Shown here: positions 5,867-13,450 of the stretch, one piece after another | Numbering within the stretch: the stretch's first letter is position 1 | Layout of the letters: each line of letters opens with the position of its first letter | Source: Thermomonas sp. | GTDB lineage: Bacteria; Pseudomonadota; Gammaproteobacteria; Xanthomonadales; Xanthomonadaceae | Length of the DNA: 13,501 nucleotides | NCBI GenBank assembly: GCA_024711415.1 | Contig: JANJSW010000183.1 | Coordinates: forward strand, 1 to 13,501 | Reading direction: 5' to 3' | The notes under the pieces: generated by a model | Seen by the model: only the letters and a program-made list of their open reading frames with translations | Databases searched by the model: none | What the model was told of the DNA's origin: nothing | Position numbers and translations under genes: made by a program

Positions 5867-7296
5867 TGGGCGGCTGCCACCTTGACGATGTTGGTGATGC
5901 GGTCGACGTAGTCGTGGTCCTTGCCGAAGCGCAGCGGCAGCAGCGGGGTGACCGAGACGCCGTTGAGGCGCAGCGAACGCGGCTTGCCGTCCGCGCCGAG
6001 CACGGTGCCGCCATTGGTGTCGTGGATCACGTAGGGCATGCCGTCGATGTCGCCGATGTACATCATCACGTGGCCGGGGATGTAGACCAGGTCGCCGACC
6101 TGCATCGCCCTCACCGCTGCCATGCGCTTGTCCCGGCCGTCCTCCGGCGCGAAACGGGTGCGTGCGAACACCGGGCTCTTCGCCTGATCGCCGGTGTTGC
6201 GCGGCAGCTGCACGCCCATGCTGCGGTACACGTCGGAGACGAAGCCGCTGCAGTCGCGGCCGTTGTACGAATGGCCCCAGCCGTAGCGTTCGCCGAGGAA
6301 CTTGAAGGCCTGGCGGAGGATGTTGGCGCGAGTCAGTGGCAGGTAGTCGGCCTGGCTGTCGGCGATTTTCTGCAGCAGCGCGGGCGCGAACGCCAGCCGG
6401 CCGTCGGCGCTGCGCACCGGCAGCGACAGGGTCCATGCGCTGTACGGGTGCTGGCCGTTGACCGGCTGGTCCGGCGCCGCCTGCGCCAGCGGCACGCGGG
6501 TGCCCATGTCCAGCTGCAGCTCGGACAGGCGCGGCTCCTCGCGGGTGAACACGGTGCGCGGCTTGGCGCCGGTGATGATCCGATAGGGCGCGCGCTGGCC
6601 GTAGCCCAGCACGGCGTCGCGGGAGCCTTCGGCGATCGCCGTGGCCTCCACCCAAGCGGCGTAGCGCGGGCTGACCACGAACAGCCATTGGCCGTCGCTG
6701 CTGGCATGCGCGATCACCACCGGATCGCCCGGGAACAGCGCGCTTTCCTGGAAGCGGTCGATGTCGGCGTCGTCGTTGCTGTTGAACACGCGCAGCGCCG
6801 TCGGGAAGGCGCGCAGCGCGGCACGCTGGACGGCCATGCCGAAGCGGGTCGGCTGGTTGGCGGGGATGGCGTCGAGCGCGCGGTTGGCGGCGATGGCATC
6901 AAGGGCGGTCTTCGCCACTGGGTTGCCGGCTTCATCCCAGAGCGCGCGCGTCGGCGGCGAGGCCAGGCCGGTGATCCAGTCGGCCACCTGCTTGCTTGCC
7001 AGCGTTGCCGGCAACGCGGCCAGGTCGTGCATCGAGGTGTCTTCGCGCAGCAGCCGCGCGTTGCGGGCGTCGATGGCGGCGCGCGTCATCAGCGGTGCAT
7101 CCGGCGCCTTGCTGCGGGCGATCCAGAAATCCGGGCTGAGCTGGGCGTCCGCAACGCCGATGACGCCGTGCGCAGGCACCGGCAGCGGGGTGGTCTGCGG
7201 CGTGCGCGCCATGCCTGGCATGGCCACCAGCGCCAACGCCAGGGTCAGCATGCGTAAGGCCGGCATTCCGGCGCGGGTGGATCGCGTGGATGTCAT
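5863..7296 (-). CDS. Exported SH3b-NlpC/P60 (C40) peptidase, murein peptide endopeptidase-like
   Basis: A 477-aa precursor with a signal peptide (hydrophobic about 12-28, likely cut after GMA at 30). Domain order: NlpC/P60-associated N-terminal segment (about 50-140, FWIARSKAPD...IDARNARLL), a first SH3b domain (about 150-222, starting RFGMAVQRAALRAFPT), a second SH3b-like region (about 235-320), then the C40 catalytic domain (325-470). The triad is visible as C349 in GRDCSGF, H409 in PGHVMMYIG and H425 in VIHDTNG. Characterised enzymes of this architecture, including YkfC, cleave the gamma-D-Glu-diaminopimelate bond of murein stem peptides with a free N-terminal L-Ala. ATG 7296 is supported by AGGAG five bases upstream and by the signal peptide; an upstream in-frame ATG at 7365 was rejected. 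It is the first gene of the leftward unit and overlaps the epimerase gene by 4 bp. It would act in the periplasm, unlike cytoplasmic YkfC. Confidence 0.92.
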   Translation of the reverse strand: MTSTRSTRAGMPALRMLTLALALVAMPGMARTPQTTPLPVPAHGVIGVADAQLSPDFWIARSKAPDAPLMTRAAIDARNARLLREDTSMHDLAALPATLASKQVADWITGLASPPTRALWDEAGNPVAKTALDAIAANRALDAIPANQPTRFGMAVQRAALRAFPTALRVFNSNDDADIDRFQESALFPGDPVVIAHASSDGQWLFVVSPRYAAWVEATAIAEGSRDAVLGYGQRAPYRIITGAKPRTVFTREEPRLSELQLDMGTRVPLAQAAPDQPVNGQHPYSAWTLSLPVRSADGRLAFAPALLQKIADSQADYLPLTRANILRQAFKFLGERYGWGHSYNGRDCSGFVSDVYRSMGVQLPRNTGDQAKSPVFARTRFAPEDGRDKRMAAVRAMQVGDLVYIPGHVMMYIGDIDGMPYVIHDTNGGTVLGADGKPRSLRLNGVSVTPLLPLRFGKDHDYVDRITNIVKVAAAQ

Positions 7297-7301
7297 TCCC
7301 A

Positions 7302-7306
7302 CTCCT
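7302..7306 (-). promoter_or_regulatory. Ribosome binding site of the NlpC/P60 gene
   Basis: AGGAG on the minus strand, 5 nt before ATG 7296. It decides this start over the in-frame ATG at 7365. Confidence 0.75.
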
Positions 7307-7388
7307 TCAAGAGACTGTCTGCCGCCGGGTGATGACCGGTACGGGCGATGTTGCGGATTGTGCACTGCGGAATATGTGATTCGTGATT

Positions 7389-7417
7389 GTTATACGCCAA
7401 GAATAAATTATTGACCA
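7389..7417 (-). promoter_or_regulatory. Predicted leftward promoter for the peptidase-epimerase-regulator unit
   Basis: -35 TGGTCA (7417-7412, 4 of 6), 17-nt spacer, -10 TATAAC (7394-7389, 5 of 6). Transcription would start near 7382, giving an untranslated leader of about 85 nt. A second option is TTGGCG with CATATT slightly downstream. The GTGATT direct repeat overlaps the expected start site. Confidence 0.5.
7402..7412. repeat. AT palindrome overlapping the shared -35 zone
   Basis: AATAA and TTATT arms around a single A, perfect over 11 bp. It touches the -35 boxes of both divergent promoters, so one bound dimer could control both directions. The locus-encoded RpiR-type protein is the natural candidate, but no known RpiR operator was matched. 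Confidence 0.4.
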
Positions 7418-7439
7418 TACTTTCCCCGCGTGTTACACA
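7411..7439 (+). promoter_or_regulatory. Predicted rightward promoter for the receptor gene
   Basis: -35 TTGACC (7411-7416, 5 of 6), 17-nt spacer, -10 TACACA (7434-7439, weak, 3 of 6). The leader to the ATG at 7532 would be about 85 nt. Confidence 0.4.
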
Positions 7440-7472
7440 GCCAAGACAGTCGCTGCCGATGGCGGAAGAGGG

Positions 7473-7485
7473 GCGGGAATCCCGC
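7473..7485 (+). promoter_or_regulatory. GC palindrome in the receptor 5' leader
   Basis: GCGGGA and TCCCGC around one base. In RNA this makes a compact hairpin with a 5-bp stem and AAT loop, 46 nt before the receptor start. It could be an operator half, an mRNA-stabilising hairpin, or chance. Confidence 0.35.
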
Positions 7486-7531
7486 ACGCCGCGGCATCCA
7501 GAAAAATCCAATCATCGACCGGGGAGAGGTT

Positions 7532-10500
7532 ATGAGCAGCACCCGCAATTTGCGCAAGTCCGTACTCAGTATCGCCATGGGCCTGTGCCTCACGTCGCTG
7601 GCCGCGCCGGTCTTCGCGCAGAGCGCCACCGGTGCCGTGGCGGGCCGCGCCAGCGCCGGCGACCAGGTGGTGCTGGTCAACAACGCCACCGGCGCCAGCC
7701 GCACGGTGACCGTCGCTGGCGACGGCAGCTACCGCGTCAGCCAGCTGCCGGTGGGCGACTACAGCCTGCAGGTCAAGCGCGGCGGGCAGGATGTCGGGAC
7801 GACGCTGCAGGTCAGCGTCCCGCTGGGCGGAACCGCCACCATCAACCTCAGCAGCGAAGGCGGCATCGCCAACCTCGATGCGGTGCAGGTGGTGGGCTCG
7901 CGGGTGATCAACCGGGTCGACGTGCAGTCCACCGAGACTTCCACCAACGTCAGCCGCGAGGACATCGCGCGGATGCCGGTGGACCAGAACCTGACCTCGG
8001 TGGCATTGCTCGCACCCGGCGTCATCGGAGGCAATTCCTCGTTCGGCGGCATGTCGTTCGGCGGCTCGTCGGTGGCCGAGAACTCGGTCTTCATCAACGG
8101 CCTCAACGTCACCGACTTCTATCGCCGCCAGAGCTTTTCCGCCGCCCCGTTTGCGTTCTTCCAGGAGTTCCAGGTCAAGACCGGCGGTTACTCGGTGGAA
8201 TTCGGTCGCAGCACCGGCGGCGTGATCAACGCGGTCAGCCGCCGCGGCAGCAATGAATTCGAGGGTGGCATCCAGATGACGTTCGAGCCGAATGCGTGGC
8301 GTTCGGAGGCGGAGGACCATTTCTACGACGACGGCTCGGTCAACGTGCGCTCGAGCCATGATCGGCAGAGCCTCCTGAAGACGAACGTCTGGGCCTCGGG
8401 GCCCCTGGTCAAGGACCGGTTGTTCCTGTTCGCGATGTTCGAGCAGCGGGAGAATGACGCCGGCTACACCAACGCCGGTGGTTCCAGCTGGAGCAATGCC
8501 GAGTCCGACAACGGCTTCTGGGGCGGCAAGCTGGACTGGCAGCTCAATGACGACCACCTGCTGGAACTGATGGCCTTCTCCGACGAGGGCGATTCGACCA
8601 CGCTGGTCAACACCTACAACTTCGCCACCTCGACCATCGGCAGCGAAGCGCCCAGCCGGATCACGTCGTCCAGCGGCGGCAAGAGCGGATCGATTTCCTA
8701 TACCGGACATTTCGGGCAGAACTTCACTGCCAAGGCGATGTACGGCATCAACCGGAGCAGCAGCTTTGCCCGTTCCCCCGCCGACGGCCTGTGCGACTGG
8801 GTGACCTACAACAACGCCTCCTACGGCGCGGTGTACAGGGGCATGGGCAGTCCCACCCTCGGCTGCCACCCGGGCAGCAACGTGGTGTCGCACGAGGATG
8901 AGCGCACGGTGAAGCGGCTGGACTTCGAGTGGCAACTCGGTGACCACCTGCTGCGCTTCGGCTGGGATCACGAGCTGATGACCACCGACCGCGTCACGAA
9001 CTACCCCGGGAATGGCCTGCTTTACACCGCCTATGGCCGCACCAGCGCCACCCAGGTGCTCGACAACGGCACCGCGCTGCCGGCCGGCGTCAACGCCTTC
9101 CTGATGGCGCGCAAGCGCGCCGACGGCGGCGTGTTCGACACCGTGGCAAGTGCCTGGTACCTGGAGGATGTCTGGAACATCACCCCGAATTTCCTGCTCA
9201 ACCTCGGCGTGCGTATCGATGGCTTCGAGAACAAGACCGCCGCGGGCGGCACCTTCATCGAAATGGACAACTTGTTGTCGCCGCGGCTGGGCTTCTCCTG
9301 GGACATGAAGGGTGACGGCTCCACCAAGCTGTTCGGCAATGCGGGCCGCTACTACCTGCCGGTCACCAACAACATCAACTACACCTTCGCTGGCGGCCTG
9401 ACCGACGAGCGCACCTTCTACGTGCTGGATGGTTGGCGCCAGGAAACCAACCCGGTCACCGGGGCGCCGTACATGGCGCCGGTCATCGGGGCGCAGATCG
9501 GCCCGGTCGACGACCAGTTCAACGTCTCCGCCGGCGATCTCCGCCAGAGCGTGGACCAGGACCTGAAGGCGGTGTACCAGGACGAGTTCATCCTCGGCTT
9601 CCAGACGATGATCAACCAAGCCTGGTCGTGGGGCGTCAACGCGACCTACCGCAACATGCACCACGCGCTGGATGACATGAAGATCAATGCGCTGTGCGGC
9701 GTGCGCCACGGCAACCTCTGGCCGATCGCCAATCCGGGCGAAGAGCTGACCCTGTGGGGCACCAAGGCGATGGGCTGTGCGGAAGATGGCTGGGTCACCA
9801 TCGACACCTCCAAGGAGGGGTACATGATGATCGGCAGCAACCAGATCGTCGGGTATTCCAAGCCCAAGCGCACCTACAAGGCCATCGAGTTCCAGATCGA
9901 CCGCGCCTGGGACGACCACTGGTCCTTCAATGCGTCCTATCTGTGGTCGAAGTCGGAGGGCAACCACGAAGGCCCGGTCAATTCCGACACCAACTACGGC
10001 GACACCGGCATGGTCCAGCACTGGGACCATCCGGCCAACAACCAGCGCTACGGCGTGCTGTTCAACGACCACACCCACCAGATCAAGCTGCGTGGCGCAT
10101 ACAAGCTCAATGAAGCCTGGTCGTTCGGCGCCACCCTGACCGCGCAGTCTGGTGGTCCGATCACCGCGTTCGGCGTGACCTGGCCCAACGAAAACACCGC
10201 GGTGGCGAGCTACACCAGTGAAGGCAGCGGCGGCGGCACCGGTTGGCTGTGCGTGCAGAACTGCTCGGGTCCTTATACCGGTCGCGTCTATGAATGGTCG
10301 CCGCGAGGCGCCTTCGGCCGCATGCCGTGGGTCTACAACCTCGGCGCCAACGTCACCTGGACCCTGCCGGTCCCGGACGTCGATCTCAAGGTCCGTTTGT
10401 CGGTCTTCAACCTGCTGAACGGGCAGGAAGAAATCAACGTGCGTGGCCGCTATGAAGGCAATCCGGGGGTTGTTCGCCCGACCTTCGGCACCCCGACGCG

Positions 10501-10549
10501 CTGGCAGTCCCCGCGCTATGCCCAGCTGGTCATGACCTGGAACTTCTGA
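7532..10549 (+). CDS. Oar-like TonB-dependent outer-membrane receptor with carboxypeptidase-regulatory-like domain
   Basis: A 1005-aa precursor. The signal peptide is residues 1-29 (cut after VFA). A carboxypeptidase-regulatory-like beta-sandwich spans about 33-108 (GDGSYRVSQLPVGDYSLQV). A TonB-box-like stretch LDAVQVVGSR (115-124) is followed by the plug (about 130-240, with VFINGLNVTDFY and GGYSVEFGRSTGGVINAVSRRG), then a large beta-barrel ending in aromatic residues LVMTWNF. The protein would pass a large substrate across the outer membrane using TonB energy. The substrate cannot be read from sequence; the divergent murein-peptide genes and downstream lysA suggest cell-wall peptides. The mature protein has six cysteines in three close pairs (421/445, 722/749, 907/911), probably disulfides in surface loops. 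ATG 7532 is chosen for the GGGGAGAGG just before it and the signal peptide; the longer frame from 7430 has no support. A strong terminator follows. Confidence 0.93.
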   Translation: MSSTRNLRKSVLSIAMGLCLTSLAAPVFAQSATGAVAGRASAGDQVVLVNNATGASRTVTVAGDGSYRVSQLPVGDYSLQVKRGGQDVGTTLQVSVPLGGTATINLSSEGGIANLDAVQVVGSRVINRVDVQSTETSTNVSREDIARMPVDQNLTSVALLAPGVIGGNSSFGGMSFGGSSVAENSVFINGLNVTDFYRRQSFSAAPFAFFQEFQVKTGGYSVEFGRSTGGVINAVSRRGSNEFEGGIQMTFEPNAWRSEAEDHFYDDGSVNVRSSHDRQSLLKTNVWASGPLVKDRLFLFAMFEQRENDAGYTNAGGSSWSNAESDNGFWGGKLDWQLNDDHLLELMAFSDEGDSTTLVNTYNFATSTIGSEAPSRITSSSGGKSGSISYTGHFGQNFTAKAMYGINRSSSFARSPADGLCDWVTYNNASYGAVYRGMGSPTLGCHPGSNVVSHEDERTVKRLDFEWQLGDHLLRFGWDHELMTTDRVTNYPGNGLLYTAYGRTSATQVLDNGTALPAGVNAFLMARKRADGGVFDTVASAWYLEDVWNITPNFLLNLGVRIDGFENKTAAGGTFIEMDNLLSPRLGFSWDMKGDGSTKLFGNAGRYYLPVTNNINYTFAGGLTDERTFYVLDGWRQETNPVTGAPYMAPVIGAQIGPVDDQFNVSAGDLRQSVDQDLKAVYQDEFILGFQTMINQAWSWGVNATYRNMHHALDDMKINALCGVRHGNLWPIANPGEELTLWGTKAMGCAEDGWVTIDTSKEGYMMIGSNQIVGYSKPKRTYKAIEFQIDRAWDDHWSFNASYLWSKSEGNHEGPVNSDTNYGDTGMVQHWDHPANNQRYGVLFNDHTHQIKLRGAYKLNEAWSFGATLTAQSGGPITAFGVTWPNENTAVASYTSEGSGGGTGWLCVQNCSGPYTGRVYEWSPRGAFGRMPWVYNLGANVTWTLPVPDVDLKVRLSVFNLLNGQEEINVRGRYEGNPGVVRPTFGTPTRWQSPRYAQLVMTWNF

Positions 10550-10588
10550 GCCGGCGCGATGCTCTGACGATTTGCGGTTCCCCCTGGA

Positions 10589-10618
10589 GGCGGCCCTAGC
10601 CGGGCCGCCATTTTTTTT
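10589..10618 (+). terminator. Strong intrinsic terminator after the receptor gene
   Basis: Perfect 8-bp stem GGCGGCCC/GGGCCGCC with a 5-nt loop (TAGCC), followed by A and eight T residues (10611-10618). It ends 22 nt before the lysA start. Confidence 0.93.
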
Positions 10619-10640
10619 GAACGGAACGGAAGTGCGCTGG

Positions 10641-11894
10641 ATGGACGCGACAACGGGTACGGTCGAGGGCGTGGCGCTGGCGGCGCTGGCGGCACGCGAA
10701 GGTACGCCGCTTTACGTGTATTCGGCGCCGGCGATCCGCGGGCGCGTTCGCGCACTGCGCGATGCGCTGGCGGGGCTGGATGCCGGCATCCGCTACGCGA
10801 TCAAGGCCAACGGCAACGGCGCGATCCTGCAGCTGCTGGCAGCCGAGGGCGCGGGTGCGGACATCGTTTCCGGTGGCGAGATGGAACGCGCGCTGCGTGC
10901 GGGCATCGCCGCGGCCGACATCGTGTTTTCCGGGGTCGGCAAGACCGACGCGGAAATCGACGCGGCGCTGGCCGCCGGCATCGGCCGCTTCAACGTGGAA
11001 TCGCGTGCGGAGCTTGATGCCATCCAGCGCATCGCGGCCGCGCGCGGATGCGTCGCGGTGGCGTCGGTACGGATCAATCCCGACGTGGATGCGCTCACCC
11101 ACGCCAAGATCTCCACCGGCAAGGCGGAGAACAAGTTCGGCGTGCCGACGGACGAGGCGCGGGCGTGGTTCGATGGCGCCGCGCAGTGGCCGAACCTGCG
11201 CCTGGACGGACTGCACATGCATATCGGCTCGCAGTTGCTGAGCCTGCAGCCGGTGCGCGAGGCGCTGCAGCGGATGGCCGCGTTCTGGCGCGAGCTGGAA
11301 GCCGCCGGCCATGCCATCGCCAGTATCGACGTGGGTGGCGGCCTTGGCGTGCGTTACCGCGATGGCGAAGTGGCGCCGGAGGCGGCCGCCTACGCGGCCG
11401 CGATCCGCGAAGCGCTGGCCGGTTTCGGCGGACGCATCCTGGTGGAGCCGGGCCGCTGGCTGATGGCCGAAGCCGGGCTGCTGCTGACCCGCGTGGTGCT
11501 GGAAAAGCACGGCCGCGCGCGTCGCTTCCTGATGCTGGACGCAGGCATGAACGACCTGCTGCGGCCCAGCCTGTACGACGCCTGGCATGACATCGTGCGG
11601 GTCGGCGGCGATGCCGGCCGCGAGCGCGTGGCCTATGACGTGGTCGGCCCGGTCTGCGAGACCGGCGACACCTTCGCCCGGCAGCGCGAGATGCCGCGCT
11701 GCGAGGCCGGCGACCTGGTCGCCATCCTCGGCGCGGGCGCCTATGGCGCGTCGATGGCATCGACCTACAACTCGCGACCGCTGGCGGCGGAAGTGCTGGT
11801 GGAGGATGGCCGCTATGCAGTGATCCGCAAGCGCCAGGACTTCGATGCGATGATCGCCGACGAACGCCCCGCGAACGATTGGAACATCGCATGA
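10641..11894 (+). CDS. lysA: Diaminopimelate decarboxylase (stand-alone)
   Basis: A 417-aa cytoplasmic PLP enzyme of the fold-III decarboxylases, matching the usual LysA length (about 415-420). It converts meso-diaminopimelate to L-lysine and CO2. Visible motifs: PLP lysine K55 in YAIKAN, HMHIGSQL (192-199), the phosphate-binding glycines DVGGGLGVRY (230-239), EPGRWLMAEAG (269-279), the substrate/dimer motif CETGD (339-343), and GAYGASMASTYNSRP near the C-terminus. ATG 10641 has GGAAG 8 nt upstream; an in-frame ATG at 10572 would read through the terminator and was rejected, while GTG 10632 is possible. The gene overlaps the serine hydrolase by 4 bp (ATGA). Some xanthomonads carry LysA fused to an aspartokinase; this one is unfused, so it may be a second copy serving diaminopimelate salvage. 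Ornithine/arginine decarboxylases of the same fold are less likely given the CETGD and length. Confidence 0.93.
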   Translation: MDATTGTVEGVALAALAAREGTPLYVYSAPAIRGRVRALRDALAGLDAGIRYAIKANGNGAILQLLAAEGAGADIVSGGEMERALRAGIAAADIVFSGVGKTDAEIDAALAAGIGRFNVESRAELDAIQRIAAARGCVAVASVRINPDVDALTHAKISTGKAENKFGVPTDEARAWFDGAAQWPNLRLDGLHMHIGSQLLSLQPVREALQRMAAFWRELEAAGHAIASIDVGGGLGVRYRDGEVAPEAAAYAAAIREALAGFGGRILVEPGRWLMAEAGLLLTRVVLEKHGRARRFLMLDAGMNDLLRPSLYDAWHDIVRVGGDAGRERVAYDVVGPVCETGDTFARQREMPRCEAGDLVAILGAGAYGASMASTYNSRPLAAEVLVEDGRYAVIRKRQDFDAMIADERPANDWNIA

Positions 11895-13450
11895 AGCCCG
11901 CCCTTGTCCTGCTGCTGGCCCTGCTGCTGCCGACCACCGCATCTGCCGCAACCCCTGCAGGGCCGGACCCGCAGGCCATCGACGCCACCGTGCGCCAGGT
12001 CATCGCCCGCTACCGGCTGCCCGGCATCGCGGTGGGCGTGATCGAAGACGGCAGGGTCGTCTTCGCGCGTGGTTACGGCGAGACCGTGCATGGCAGCGGC
12101 GATCCGGTGACGGACAAGACCCTGTTCAAGATCGCCTCCAACAGCAAGGCGATGACCGCGGCGGTGCTGGCGCGGCTGGTGCAGCAGGGCAAGTTGCAGT
12201 GGGATGACCCGGTGGTGAAGCACCTGCCGGCGTTCGCGATGCATGACCCGTGGGTCACCGCGCACATGACGGTCAGCGACCTGCTGGTGCACAACAGCGG
12301 CCTGCCCGAAGGCGGCGGCGACCTGATGCTGTGGCCGGAACCCAATCTTTTCACCCGCGACGACATCGTGCGCGGGCTGCGCCACATCAAGCCGGCCTAC
12401 GGCTTCCGCGCCGGCTATGCCTACGACAACCTGCTGTATGTGGTGGCGGGGCAGGTGGCTGCCGCGGCAGGCGGCGCCTCCTACGAGGAACTGGTGCGGC
12501 GCGAGCTGTTCGCGCCGCTGGGATTGTCCGGCTGCCGGGTGGGTGAGTTCGCCCTGAAGGACGCCGGCAGCGTGGCGCAGCCGCATGGGCGCGATGGCGA
12601 TGCGATCGTGCGTACCCGCGGCGATGCCGACATCATCCCCGCGATTGCTTCCGCGCCCGCCGGCGGCATCCGCTGCACGCTGGACGACATGCTGGTCTGG
12701 GCCAACAGCTGGCTGGCGCCGACCGATGCGCAGAAGGCGTGGCTGGGTGAGGCGCAGCGCGCGGAGATGTGGAAGGCGCGCACGCCGATGCCGATCTCCC
12801 GGCTCAAGCGGCAGTGGGACGACACCCATTACTACGCCTATGCCTATGGCTTCCGCCTGGCCGACGTGGATGGCGCGTGGACGGTCTCGCATACCGGCAC
12901 GCTGGGCGGCATGTATTCGATGATGATGCTGTTGCCGGACCGCCGCGCCGGATTCGTGTTCATGATCAATGGCGACGGCGGCAGCGCCCGCACCGTGCTG
13001 GGCACCGCGCTGCTGAAGCTGTTCACCGCGCCGGGGAAATCCCTGGGCGTGGACGGTTATGCCGATGCGCTGGCCACGCCGCCGCCGGCCGCGGCGCCCA
13101 AGGCCGCGCTGCCCGACATTGCCCGGCGGCAGCCGGTGTCTGCCAGCGAACTGCGCGAATGGCTGGGCGTCTGGCGCGACCCGTGGTTCGGCGAAGTGCG
13201 GATCTGCGCGGTCGGCGAGGCGGTGGAATGGCGCGCGGCCAAGTCGCCGAAGATGCACGGCCGGATCAGCCGCCTCGACGGCCGTCACCTGCTGGTCTGG
13301 GACGACGAGGCCGTGGACGAGAACGCGTGGCTGGCGTTCTCCCGCGAGGGCGGCAAGGCCCGGCTGCACATGGCCAAGTTCCATCCCGATGGCGATTTCA
13401 GTTCCGACTACGAGGACCTGGCCTTCGTGCGGGAGCGCGGCTGTGAGTAG
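11891..13450 (+). CDS. Exported beta-lactamase-fold serine hydrolase (PF00144 type)
   Basis: A 519-aa precursor with a signal peptide (1-20, TASA). The penicillin-binding/class C-like fold is shown by the SxxK nucleophile motif S83-N-S-K86, the YxN motif Y178-D-N180, and H334-T-G in place of KTG. The C-terminal about 100 residues (415-515) form an extra domain resembling DUF3471. Family members include D-alanyl carboxypeptidases, D-aminopeptidases and esterases; the exact substrate is unknown. True AmpC enzymes are shorter (about 360-390 aa) and use KTG, so antibiotic resistance should not be assumed. ATG 11891 overlaps the lysA stop by four bases, and the signal peptide starts there, supporting this start over ATG 11879. 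Coupled to lysA, it probably trims D-amino-acid-containing peptides in the periplasm. The stop overlaps the next gene by 8 bp. Confidence 0.9.
   Translation: MKPALVLLLALLLPTTASAATPAGPDPQAIDATVRQVIARYRLPGIAVGVIEDGRVVFARGYGETVHGSGDPVTDKTLFKIASNSKAMTAAVLARLVQQGKLQWDDPVVKHLPAFAMHDPWVTAHMTVSDLLVHNSGLPEGGGDLMLWPEPNLFTRDDIVRGLRHIKPAYGFRAGYAYDNLLYVVAGQVAAAAGGASYEELVRRELFAPLGLSGCRVGEFALKDAGSVAQPHGRDGDAIVRTRGDADIIPAIASAPAGGIRCTLDDMLVWANSWLAPTDAQKAWLGEAQRAEMWKARTPMPISRLKRQWDDTHYYAYAYGFRLADVDGAWTVSHTGTLGGMYSMMMLLPDRRAGFVFMINGDGGSARTVLGTALLKLFTAPGKSLGVDGYADALATPPPAAAPKAALPDIARRQPVSASELREWLGVWRDPWFGEVRICAVGEAVEWRAAKSPKMHGRISRLDGRHLLVWDDEAVDENAWLAFSREGGKARLHMAKFHPDGDFSSDYEDLAFVRERGCE

Larger units (their letters stand above)
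7297..7531. promoter_or_regulatory. Divergent control region between the peptidase operon and the receptor gene
   Basis: A 235-bp non-coding region between divergent genes. Its centre (about 7370-7420) is strikingly AT-rich against a GC-rich background. It holds back-to-back promoter candidates that share their -35 zone, an 11-bp AT palindrome (7402-7412), a 7-nt-period direct repeat GTGATT (7376-7381 and 7383-7388), and a GC palindrome in the rightward 5' leader (7473-7485). Short reading frames across it are extensions of shadow frames. Confidence 0.7.

Noticed and set aside
7459..7531. Possible small upstream ORF in the receptor leader (ATG 7459)
   Set aside because: No ribosome site, and the frame runs far into the receptor gene as a shadow frame, so it is not a contained leader peptide.
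7433..10078. 881-codon open frame on the minus strand opposite the receptor gene
   Set aside because: It is a GC-rich shadow: His/Val/Ala/Asp/Arg-biased with no domain motif, while the plus frame has a signal peptide, plug and barrel.
11813..13384. 523-codon minus-strand frame opposite the serine hydrolase
   Set aside because: No recognisable domain; the plus frame has SxxK, YxN and HTG motifs and a signal peptide.
11891..13450. Beta-lactam resistance gene
   Set aside because: The fold is shared, but the length, extra C-terminal domain and HTG in place of KTG do not match AmpC, and the context is cell-wall peptide metabolism.
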